DNA of 19,126 nt from an uncultured Muribaculaceae bacterium. Lineage in GTDB: Bacteria > Bacteroidota > Bacteroidia > Bacteroidales > Muribaculaceae. The stretch is from contig CAJTTA010000042.1 of assembly GCA_910579305.1 (NCBI GenBank), positions 1 through 19,126 of the forward strand, given 5' to 3'. Below are positions 6,695-13,890 of the stretch, in pieces. The notes beneath the pieces are model-generated. The model was given only the letters and a program-made list of their open reading frames with translations, did not search any database and was not told the origin of the DNA. Every line of letters starts with the position of its first letter. The first letter of the stretch is position 1. A program made the translations under genes and the position numbers.

Positions 6695-9097
6695 ATGAAA
6701 ACAAGACTATTTCTTATTGCCGGCCTGGCGCTCACATCCTTTTCTTCATGGGCGGTGCCGGCAAAACGCGATCTGCGCACCGTCACACAGCCTGACGGCT
6801 CAACTCTGCAGGTGCGCCGTGTGGGTGATGAATCCTCCCACTTCATTATTACCTCCGATGGCATGCTGCTTTCTCAAAATCCCGTATCAGGTGCCTACGA
6901 ATATGCCCGTATCACCACCAAAGGCATGCTGGTATCCACCGGTGTAGTTGCCTCTGATCCATACCTGCGCCCGGCCTCCGAAGCCATACTGTGCACCCCT
7001 CTTTCCTCGGATATAGAAGTCATGCGCAGGGCGGCTGCTCCTCGACACGCAATCTCGCAGAACGGCATGGGGCGCTTCACCTCTACATTCCCTCGCAAAG
7101 GCGATGTAAACGTACTTGTAATTCTGGTAAATTATAAGGATGTGAAGTTCAATCTGTCAGACCCCCACAAGTACTTTGAGGCCATGCTCAACGAAGAGGG
7201 CTTCAGCCAATATGGAGGCACCGGCTGCTGCCGTGAGTATTTCCGAGACAACAGCAATGATCAATTCCGGCCGCACTTTGATCTTTACGGGCCGGTGACA
7301 CTGCCTCAGAACCGCTCTTATTACGGAGCTAACGATGTCTACGACAATGACCTGCACCCCGAAGAAATGGTGGTCGATGCGTGCCGGCTTCTTGATGAGG
7401 AGATAGACTTCAGCAAATATGACAATGATGGCGACGGCTTTGTCGACAATGTATATGTATTCTATGCCGGACAAGGGGAGGCATCCTATGGCCCGGAAAA
7501 CTCTGTGTGGCCTCATTCCTGGGAACTCACCTCTGCCAAAATCAACCTCAAGCTCGATGGGGTGACCATCGACCGATATGCCTGTTCCAATGAATGGGAG
7601 CAGAACCGCCCCGACGGAATCGGCACCTTCATTCATGAATTCAGCCACGTGATGGGTCTGCCCGATCTCTACACTACTGATTATGATGATTCTGTCTATT
7701 ACATCACTCCCGGATCCTGGAGCGTGATGGACTACGGCCCGTATAACAATGACGGACGCACTCCCCCCTCCTATTCCATCTACGAAAGAAATGCCATGAC
7801 ATGGATCGAGCCCAGGCTGCTATCTGGCCCCGAGACTGTGACGCTTGAGGATATACAGGCTTCCAACGACGGATGCATCATAACAACAGGAAATGAAACC
7901 GAATTCTTCCTCTTCGAAAATCGCCAACAGACAGGCTGGGATGAATACCTCCCCGGACATGGAATGCTCATATGGCATATAGACTTTGATGCAGATGTGT
8001 TTGATGAAAATATCGTAAACAACTCGCGTTATCACCAATACGTCGATATTATCGAGGCCGGCAATCATGCCGACAACAGCAGTGACTCTGCTCTTGCCTC
8101 TTATCCATGGCCCGGAACATCAGGCGCCACTTCCTTCACTGCTTCCACAACTCCGGCTTTCAAGGACTGGTCGGGCAACAAGATTCCTCTTCCCATCACC
8201 GATATCAGGGAAAACGCCGGTGTGATCACATTCCTTGTCGACGGAGGAACTCCCCTGCCGCCCCCCATCGAGACACCAGTGGCCCTTGAGGTTGCCGAGA
8301 AAGGTGAGGATTTCTTCGTAGCTGCATGGACTCCTGTGGAGGGGGCCGTCGACTATGAGGTAAGGCTCTTTGCCAAAGGTGCCGGAGAACCCCTCTCCAT
8401 AGTGGCCGACATGGGGTCAGGCACAACACCGTCGCTGCCGGCCGGATGGACTTCCAGCACCAAAGAATCATATACCTCCTATGGCAATTACGGGGAGGCT
8501 TCACCCTCTCTCAAGATGAACAAAGACGGGGCATGGCTTGAGACCGCCACGCTCGATGATGACATCTCCTCATTCTCCTTCTGGAGCCGCGCGCAGCAGG
8601 CAAGCGCTTCATCTCTTGAGATTCTTGCCCTGATTGAAGGAGAGTGGCTACATGTGGCCGAGTATTCTCCCGTGGGCCGTGACGTGCTTGAAGTCACCTT
8701 TGAGGAAATGCCGCAAGGAGCCAAAGCACTCCGCTTCGTGTGGCACAAGAGTGCCGGCAATCTCTCGCTTGACGACATAGTCATACGCACCGTGCCCGGC
8801 AACAGCCTGCTGAAGACCCTGGCTTCCACCGGAGGACTGACCTCAACGCGCTTCGACAACCTCGAGCCTGGAGAATATTTCTACACCGTAGCAGCCACCG
8901 ACGGAGAATACGTCTCCCCTCACTGCGCGCCCGTAAGCGTAACGATCTCAAAAGATTCCGGAGTCGCAGGCTTAGGCGCTGAGTCGCACCAGGCCATATA
9001 CTATGACATGCTCGGCCGCCGCGTAGCAAAGCCTCTCAAAGGCATGATATGCCTGGAGAAGCGTGGAGGCGGCGTCCGTAAAGTGATCGTGCGCTGA
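6695..9097 (+). CDS. Secreted M6-family metalloprotease with FN3/jelly-roll modules and type IX-like tail
   Basis: 800 residues. Signal peptide to about residue 20 (SSWA/VPAKR). The catalytic domain spans roughly 115-515, with zinc motif HEFSHVMGLPD at 314-324 (H314, E315, H318, D324), a Met-turn-like SWSVMDYG (341-348) and an acidic DNDGDGFVDN loop (243-252) that may bind calcium. These match the immune-inhibitor-A-like M6 family, which degrades extracellular proteins. A fibronectin-III-like domain starts near 525 and finishes near 752, but is split by a jelly-roll adhesin-like domain (about 566-700). The end, YYDMLGRRVAKPLKGMI through KVIVR, resembles the C-terminal sorting domain of type IX secretion substrates. 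It is a single-gene unit with its own promoter and the shared hairpin downstream. Target proteins are unknown; host or dietary protein is a guess. Confidence 0.88.
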   Translation: MKTRLFLIAGLALTSFSSWAVPAKRDLRTVTQPDGSTLQVRRVGDESSHFIITSDGMLLSQNPVSGAYEYARITTKGMLVSTGVVASDPYLRPASEAILCTPLSSDIEVMRRAAAPRHAISQNGMGRFTSTFPRKGDVNVLVILVNYKDVKFNLSDPHKYFEAMLNEEGFSQYGGTGCCREYFRDNSNDQFRPHFDLYGPVTLPQNRSYYGANDVYDNDLHPEEMVVDACRLLDEEIDFSKYDNDGDGFVDNVYVFYAGQGEASYGPENSVWPHSWELTSAKINLKLDGVTIDRYACSNEWEQNRPDGIGTFIHEFSHVMGLPDLYTTDYDDSVYYITPGSWSVMDYGPYNNDGRTPPSYSIYERNAMTWIEPRLLSGPETVTLEDIQASNDGCIITTGNETEFFLFENRQQTGWDEYLPGHGMLIWHIDFDADVFDENIVNNSRYHQYVDIIEAGNHADNSSDSALASYPWPGTSGATSFTASTTPAFKDWSGNKIPLPITDIRENAGVITFLVDGGTPLPPPIETPVALEVAEKGEDFFVAAWTPVEGAVDYEVRLFAKGAGEPLSIVADMGSGTTPSLPAGWTSSTKESYTSYGNYGEASPSLKMNKDGAWLETATLDDDISSFSFWSRAQQASASSLEILALIEGEWLHVAEYSPVGRDVLEVTFEEMPQGAKALRFVWHKSAGNLSLDDIVIRTVPGNSLLKTLASTGGLTSTRFDNLEPGEYFYTVAATDGEYVSPHCAPVSVTISKDSGVAGLGAESHQAIYYDMLGRRVAKPLKGMICLEKRGGGVRKVIVR

Positions 9098-9112
9098 TCG
9101 CTACAGGCTTCC

Positions 9113-9170
9113 TCTCATACATCAATGGCCACCTCTGTCACCCGGCAGAAGTGGCCATTGATGTATGAGA
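9113..9170. terminator. Large hairpin between convergent genes (bidirectional terminator)
   Basis: A perfect 20-bp inverted repeat (9113-9132 with 9151-9170) continues inward, after one mismatch, with four more pairs (9134-9137 with 9146-9149), leaving an 8-base loop. It begins 15 bases after the protease stop and ends 5 bases before the mfd stop on the other strand, the right place to end both transcripts. Neither side has a clear T-run, so it may work as a transcript-end stabiliser or a factor-dependent stop. Confidence 0.75.
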
Positions 9171-9175
9171 TGCTG

Positions 9176-12100
9176 TCAGGCCGGCGGCATATCGCTCATC
9201 GAGGCAAGTGCGGCAAGCGCGGCCGCAGTGCTCTTTATGCCATCCATCACCATCGACCGGCGTCCGTTGACCTGCCGGAAGCGGCAACGCGCGGCATTGG
9301 CCTGCATGAAAGTGAGTATACGCCCGAATGCGGGACTCTGGTAATATGCCCTGTTCTCATCGCCCGTAAAATAGAGATACATGCGCCCCTGCTTGAGATT
9401 GAGACGCTCTATGCCGAGCGCGCGGGCCATGCGTCGGAGAGGTGGAATGCGCAGAAGCTCCTCGCTCACTTCGGGCAGAGGGCCGAAACGGTCTATGAGA
9501 CGGGCTCGGAAGTCGGCCACTCCTGAATCGGATGTAATATTATCCAGCTCCTGATAGAGAGAGATTCTCTCCCCTTCCTGAGGCACATATTCCGGGGGAA
9601 GCCTCAGCTCAAGATCGCTCTCGATTGCACAATCGGCCACAAAAGCTTCCGTCTCCTCGGAGGGGAATTCCCCGGCAAATTCCTCGGTCTTCAACTCCGT
9701 GATGCTTTCCTTCAGGATTTTCTGATATGTTTCATATCCGAGATCCGCTATGAAGCCGCTTTGCTCGGCTCCGAGCAGATTGCCGGCTCCGCGTATGTCG
9801 AGATCCTGCATGGCTATGTGTATGCCCGCACCAAGATCGGAGAAGCTCTCTATGGCCTGAAGCCGACGGCGGGCCACATCGGTCAGGCTCTTGCCTGGAG
9901 GAGTGAGCAAGTAGCAGAATGCCTTGCGGGAAGAGCGGCCCACCCGCCCGCGCAACTGGTGCAACTCCGAGAGCCCGAAATTCTGTGCATTATCCACTAT
10001 TATGGTATTGACATTGGGCATGTCTATGCCACTTTCCACAATTGTAGTGGATAGAAGCACATCGTAAGCCCCATCGGAAAACTCCACGATAGCCTCTTCA
10101 AGCTTCTCGGGAGGCATCTGTCCGTGAGCGGCCACTACGCGCAGACCGGGCACAAGCCTGTGCAGGCGGTTCTCAAGAGTGGCGAGGCGGTCTATGCGGT
10201 TGCATATATAGAACACCTGACCCCCTCGGCTCACCTCAAAGTTCACCGCCTCGGCCACGATGTCGTCGTCATCCACGGAAACCGAAGTGAGAATAGGGTG
10301 GCGATTGGCCGGAGGGGTATTGAGATTGCTGAGGTCACGGGCTCCCATGAGCGAGAACTGAAGAGTGCGGGGGATGGGCGTAGCACTCATGGTGAGAGTG
10401 TCGACATTGACCTTTATGGAGCGTAACTTCTCCTTCACACTCACCCCGAACTTCTGCTCCTCATCCACAATGAGCAACCCGAGATCCTTGAATTTCACTC
10501 CTTTGCCTATGATCTTATGAGTGCCTATGAGAATGTCTATTTTCCCTTCGGCAAGATCGGCCAGAATCAGCTTCACCTCCCTGGGCTTGCGGGCACGCGA
10601 GATAAAGTCTACCCGCACGGGAAGATCCCTCAGGCGATCGGCAAAAGTGTGATAATGCTGCATGGCAAGCACCGTTGTGGGCACCAGCACAGCAGTCTGC
10701 TTTCCATCCACAGCCGCCTTGAAAGCTGCTCTTATCGCTATTTCAGTCTTGCCGAATCCCACATCGCCGCATATGAGCCTGTCCATGGGCCGGGCGCTCT
10801 CCATGTCGGCCTTGACGGCAGCCGTGGCCGTGATCTGGTCGGGCGTGTCTTCATATATAAATGAAGCCTCAAGCTCATGCTGCAGATAGGAATCGGGGCT
10901 GAAAGCAAATCCCTGTTCATGCCCGCGGGCCGCATACAGGCGTATGAGATCGCGGGCTATATCCTTCATCTTGGCCTTGGTGCGGTCTTTCACACGCTGC
11001 CAGGCCCCGGTGCCAAGCTTGCTGATCTTGGGAGGGATACCCTCCTTGCCCCTGTACTTCGACAGCTTGTGCAGAGCATGTATGGAACAGAAGATTATGT
11101 CGTCGCCGGCATATATGAGCTTGATCATCTCCTGCGGACGTCCCGCCACATCGGTGCGCACCAGCCCCCCGAAGCGGCCCACTCCATGATCTATATGCAC
11201 TATATAATCGCCCACCTCAATCTGGCCCAGTTCCTTGAGCGAAAGAGCCACTTTGCCGGAGCGGGCACGCTCGGAGCGCAGGTTATATTTATGGAAACGG
11301 TCGAAAATCTGATGATCCGTGAAGAAGCATGTGCTGCTCTGAGGGTCGGAAAAGCCCTCGTGAAGCGTGGGCATCACAGGGGTGAACGGCAGGTCATCGC
11401 CCCGCTCCTTGAATATCGCCCGCAGGCGAGTGAACTGTGTGGCCGAATCAGAGAGGATACACACCTCAAAACCTTTGTCAAGCAGCTTCCCGAATGATTC
11501 GGATATGAGACTGAAGTTTTTGTGATACAGCCCCTGAGGCGAACACCCGAAATCAAGGACTGGTGCGGCGGGATCCTCCATAGAGGGAGAGACGCCGAAA
11601 GCGCCCGTGCGCATAGTGGTGAATTCCCGTTCAAAAGAGGGGTAATCCACCACGTTGCTCATGGCCGAAGCGTCTCCTTCACCTGCATATTGAGCGGATG
11701 CCGACAGCGTCTGCGACGCTATCTCCCTGATTTTTGCGATAGCAAGCGCCGGGTTGCGTGCCATCACGAGAGTGCCGGGGCCAAGGAAAGCAGGCAGGCT
11801 CACCATGTTGTCGTCATCCCGGCCACTGCCGGGAGCCATGATGCGCACTTCCTCAACCTGGGTCTCGCTTAGCTGTGTCTCGACGTTGAATGTGCGCAGC
11901 GAGTCGATCTCATCATCAAAGAAATCGATGCGGAAAGGAAGCTCATGACTGAAGGAAAAGACATCGAGCAGCGAGCCTCTCACAGAATACTGGCCGGGTT
12001 CGTAGACATAGTCGACCTTCACAAACCCCAGCTCACGCAGCCTCGCAGCCGCCTCCGAGAGCAACATGCGTCCACCCTTGCACAACGACAGAGACAGAGC

Positions 12101-12517
12101 CTCAAGCCTCTCGGGAGCAGGCACTTTCTCCGCCAGCGCCTCGGGATATGTCACTATGAATGCCGTGGCCTTGCTGCGGCAGGCCGCTATGGTCTCCGTG
12201 CGAAGTATCTGCGCGGGAGCGTCAGGCTGGCCGAATCTTATGCCCCTCTTATAGCCGGAGGGAAAGAATTGCACTGCATCCGTTCCGAGCAGAGCGGATA
12301 GATCGGAGTACATATATCCGGCATCATCGGCATCATCGGCAACTATGAGAGTGATGTGTCTGCTTTTGGGAAGCAGACACATGGCCATTGCGGCCGATGA
12401 TCCTGCCAGGCCTTTGAGCAGAAATCGTTGCGGCCCGCGCGCGCCGGCAAGTTTCTTCAACGCATCTACGCGCCCGGCTGTACCGAAACGTGCGAGGGCA
12501 TCCTTAAGTGTAAGCAT
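9176..12517 (-). CDS. mfd: Transcription-repair coupling factor Mfd
   Basis: 1113 residues from the ATG at 12515-12517. A longer in-frame ATG at 12553 overlaps the -7 promoter box and is rejected. Mfd removes RNA polymerase stalled at DNA damage and recruits UvrA through its UvrB-like N-terminus. The RNA-polymerase-interacting (CarD-like) domain lies near 430-490 (GDYIVHIDHGVGRFGG). The translocase motor follows: Walker A GDVGFGKTE (585-593), DEEQKFG (685-691), SATPIPRT (711-718), the TRG-region helicase motifs with QLRGRVGRS (854-862), and ADLGYETYQKIL (924-935). A C-terminal UvrA-masking domain ends the protein. Length and motifs are normal and no frameshift is visible. It is transcribed alone. 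Confidence 0.97.
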   Translation of the reverse strand: MLTLKDALARFGTAGRVDALKKLAGARGPQRFLLKGLAGSSAAMAMCLLPKSRHITLIVADDADDAGYMYSDLSALLGTDAVQFFPSGYKRGIRFGQPDAPAQILRTETIAACRSKATAFIVTYPEALAEKVPAPERLEALSLSLCKGGRMLLSEAAARLRELGFVKVDYVYEPGQYSVRGSLLDVFSFSHELPFRIDFFDDEIDSLRTFNVETQLSETQVEEVRIMAPGSGRDDDNMVSLPAFLGPGTLVMARNPALAIAKIREIASQTLSASAQYAGEGDASAMSNVVDYPSFEREFTTMRTGAFGVSPSMEDPAAPVLDFGCSPQGLYHKNFSLISESFGKLLDKGFEVCILSDSATQFTRLRAIFKERGDDLPFTPVMPTLHEGFSDPQSSTCFFTDHQIFDRFHKYNLRSERARSGKVALSLKELGQIEVGDYIVHIDHGVGRFGGLVRTDVAGRPQEMIKLIYAGDDIIFCSIHALHKLSKYRGKEGIPPKISKLGTGAWQRVKDRTKAKMKDIARDLIRLYAARGHEQGFAFSPDSYLQHELEASFIYEDTPDQITATAAVKADMESARPMDRLICGDVGFGKTEIAIRAAFKAAVDGKQTAVLVPTTVLAMQHYHTFADRLRDLPVRVDFISRARKPREVKLILADLAEGKIDILIGTHKIIGKGVKFKDLGLLIVDEEQKFGVSVKEKLRSIKVNVDTLTMSATPIPRTLQFSLMGARDLSNLNTPPANRHPILTSVSVDDDDIVAEAVNFEVSRGGQVFYICNRIDRLATLENRLHRLVPGLRVVAAHGQMPPEKLEEAIVEFSDGAYDVLLSTTIVESGIDMPNVNTIIVDNAQNFGLSELHQLRGRVGRSSRKAFCYLLTPPGKSLTDVARRRLQAIESFSDLGAGIHIAMQDLDIRGAGNLLGAEQSGFIADLGYETYQKILKESITELKTEEFAGEFPSEETEAFVADCAIESDLELRLPPEYVPQEGERISLYQELDNITSDSGVADFRARLIDRFGPLPEVSEELLRIPPLRRMARALGIERLNLKQGRMYLYFTGDENRAYYQSPAFGRILTFMQANAARCRFRQVNGRRSMVMDGIKSTAAALAALASMSDMPPA

Positions 12518-12550
12518 ACATGTATAAGAAGCTGTAAAAAATATGACATG

Positions 12551-12558
12551 CAAAATTA
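12551..12558 (-). promoter_or_regulatory. -7 promoter element of mfd
   Basis: TAATTTTG on the minus strand matches TAnnTTTG, about 34 bases upstream of the mfd ATG. No convincing TTTG lies 19-21 bases further upstream, so only the -7 box is claimed. It supports the 12517 start. Confidence 0.5.
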
Positions 12559-12715
12559 AGCATTTTTCTCGACATGATTATTCCAGGGAGACTTTTATGA
12601 ATCATAGGCGATCCCACACAAAGCACATTCCCTCACACGCGGCGCCGGAGCATGAAGATTTTGTTAATTTTTAAGTTTCTGCCAAAGTCTTTAGCTTTAT
12701 TTTACATTTTTTACT

Positions 12716-12723
12716 TATCTTTG
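12716..12723 (+). promoter_or_regulatory. -7 promoter element of the EEP/TonB receptor operon
   Basis: TATCTTTG is a perfect TAnnTTTG match. The -33 region is weak: TTAG at 12691-12694, 21 bases upstream. The predicted leader to the ATG at 12800 is about 70 bases and holds no obvious hairpin or riboswitch. The rest of the 12559-12715 gap is AT-rich upstream DNA in which I see no gene. Confidence 0.6.
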
Positions 12724-12799
12724 CCCACGAATACCCCATTCACTCACCTATTGATAATAAATAGATGAATATCCTGTTATACTGCATATAAATCAATAC

Positions 12800-13861
12800 A
12801 TGAATATCTCTATGAAAAGGAAACATCTTCCGCTTCTGGTCGCCGTAATACTGTGTATGGCGGCTATCCTGCCGGCTTCGGCTCAGAAACAGCGAGCAAG
12901 AGTCTACGGCATTGCCTTCTATAATCTTGAGAATCTATTTGACACGATCAACAACAACGGCAAGTATGACCTCGAGTTCTCGCCCAAAGGCAAATATGCC
13001 TGGGACGGCAAAAAGTACTGGAAGAAAATCAACAATATGGCCTATGCCATATCACGCCTCACCACCGACAAGACGCCCGACGGCCCCGCAGTAATCGGAG
13101 TGAGCGAGATAGAGAACATCTCCGTTCTCCAGGATCTTGTAAAGGCGGAACCCATCGCGGCGCGCGGCTACAAGATCGTGCACCACGACTCCCCCGACTT
13201 GCGCGGCGTGGATGTAGGACTGCTATATAACCCCAAGCAATTCCGCGTGCTCACCGTGACCAATCATCGCCTTAACATCCCGTCAAAGCCAAATTTCAAG
13301 ACACGCGACCAGATGTGCGTAGTGGGGCTAATGGGTGCCGACCGCGTGGCAATCATTGTAAATCACTGGCCCTCACGCCGCGGCGGCTCCGAGCAAAGCT
13401 CCTATCTACGTGAAGCGGCCGCAGCCCTGAGCATGCAGATAGCCGACTCTCTGCTGAAGATAGATCCCAAGATGGGCATAATAGTCATGGGCGACCTCAA
13501 TGACTCTCCCTACGACAAGTCTGTGACCCAGGTGCTCAAGGCCCGTGCTAAGGCGGGAGAGGTGACGCCCGGCGAATTCTTCAATCCTTTCCACAAGCTG
13601 CTGGACGACGGCATCGGTTCATACATATACCGCGGCCGCTGGGATCTCTTTGACCAGATCATTATCTCCTACAATCTCCTGGACGGAGGAGCCAACGGCC
13701 TCACATACATAGGCGCAAAAGTGTTTAACGATGCTTTCCTGCGCGCTCAGGAGGGGAAATATGCCGGATACCCGTTCCGCACTTTCTCCGAAGGGGCATT
13801 CATAGGCGGATATTCCGACCACTTCCCCACCGAAATATTCCTCAAGCAGATTGTGAAGTGA
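12800..13861 (+). CDS. Exported endonuclease/exonuclease/phosphatase-family enzyme
   Basis: 353 residues; an ATG four codons later (12812) is an equally good start. Signal peptide ends at about LPASA/QKQ, with no lipobox. The fold's catalytic motifs are all present: YNLENLFD (41-48, metal-site Asn/Glu), GVSEIEN (100-106, metal-binding Glu), VNHWPSRRGG (187-196, catalytic His189), GDLNDSP (231-237, Asp/Asn), and GYSDHFP (337-343) with the Asp340-His341 pair. The family splits phosphodiester bonds in DNA, RNA, phospholipid or inositol phosphates; substrate cannot be read from sequence. It has no type IX sorting tail, which favours the periplasm. It leads a three-gene operon, 29 bases before the TonB receptor, suggesting it processes what that receptor imports. 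Confidence 0.88.
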   Translation: MNISMKRKHLPLLVAVILCMAAILPASAQKQRARVYGIAFYNLENLFDTINNNGKYDLEFSPKGKYAWDGKKYWKKINNMAYAISRLTTDKTPDGPAVIGVSEIENISVLQDLVKAEPIAARGYKIVHHDSPDLRGVDVGLLYNPKQFRVLTVTNHRLNIPSKPNFKTRDQMCVVGLMGADRVAIIVNHWPSRRGGSEQSSYLREAAAALSMQIADSLLKIDPKMGIIVMGDLNDSPYDKSVTQVLKARAKAGEVTPGEFFNPFHKLLDDGIGSYIYRGRWDLFDQIIISYNLLDGGANGLTYIGAKVFNDAFLRAQEGKYAGYPFRTFSEGAFIGGYSDHFPTEIFLKQIVK

Positions 13862-13890
13862 TATTCCGAACATAATAACTATACACCAAT

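Noticed and set aside
10877..11497. 206-residue open frame antisense to mfd
   Set aside because: Opposite a conserved housekeeping gene; no signal, motif or promoter supports it.
12518..12553. 12-residue N-terminal extension of Mfd
   Set aside because: The ATG at 12553 overlaps the -7 box, so it would not be on the transcript; the ATG at 12517 gives a normal Mfd start.
12574..12605. Inverted repeat ATGATT/AATCAT upstream of mfd
   Set aside because: Short arms with a 20-base gap; not convincing as a regulatory site or terminator.
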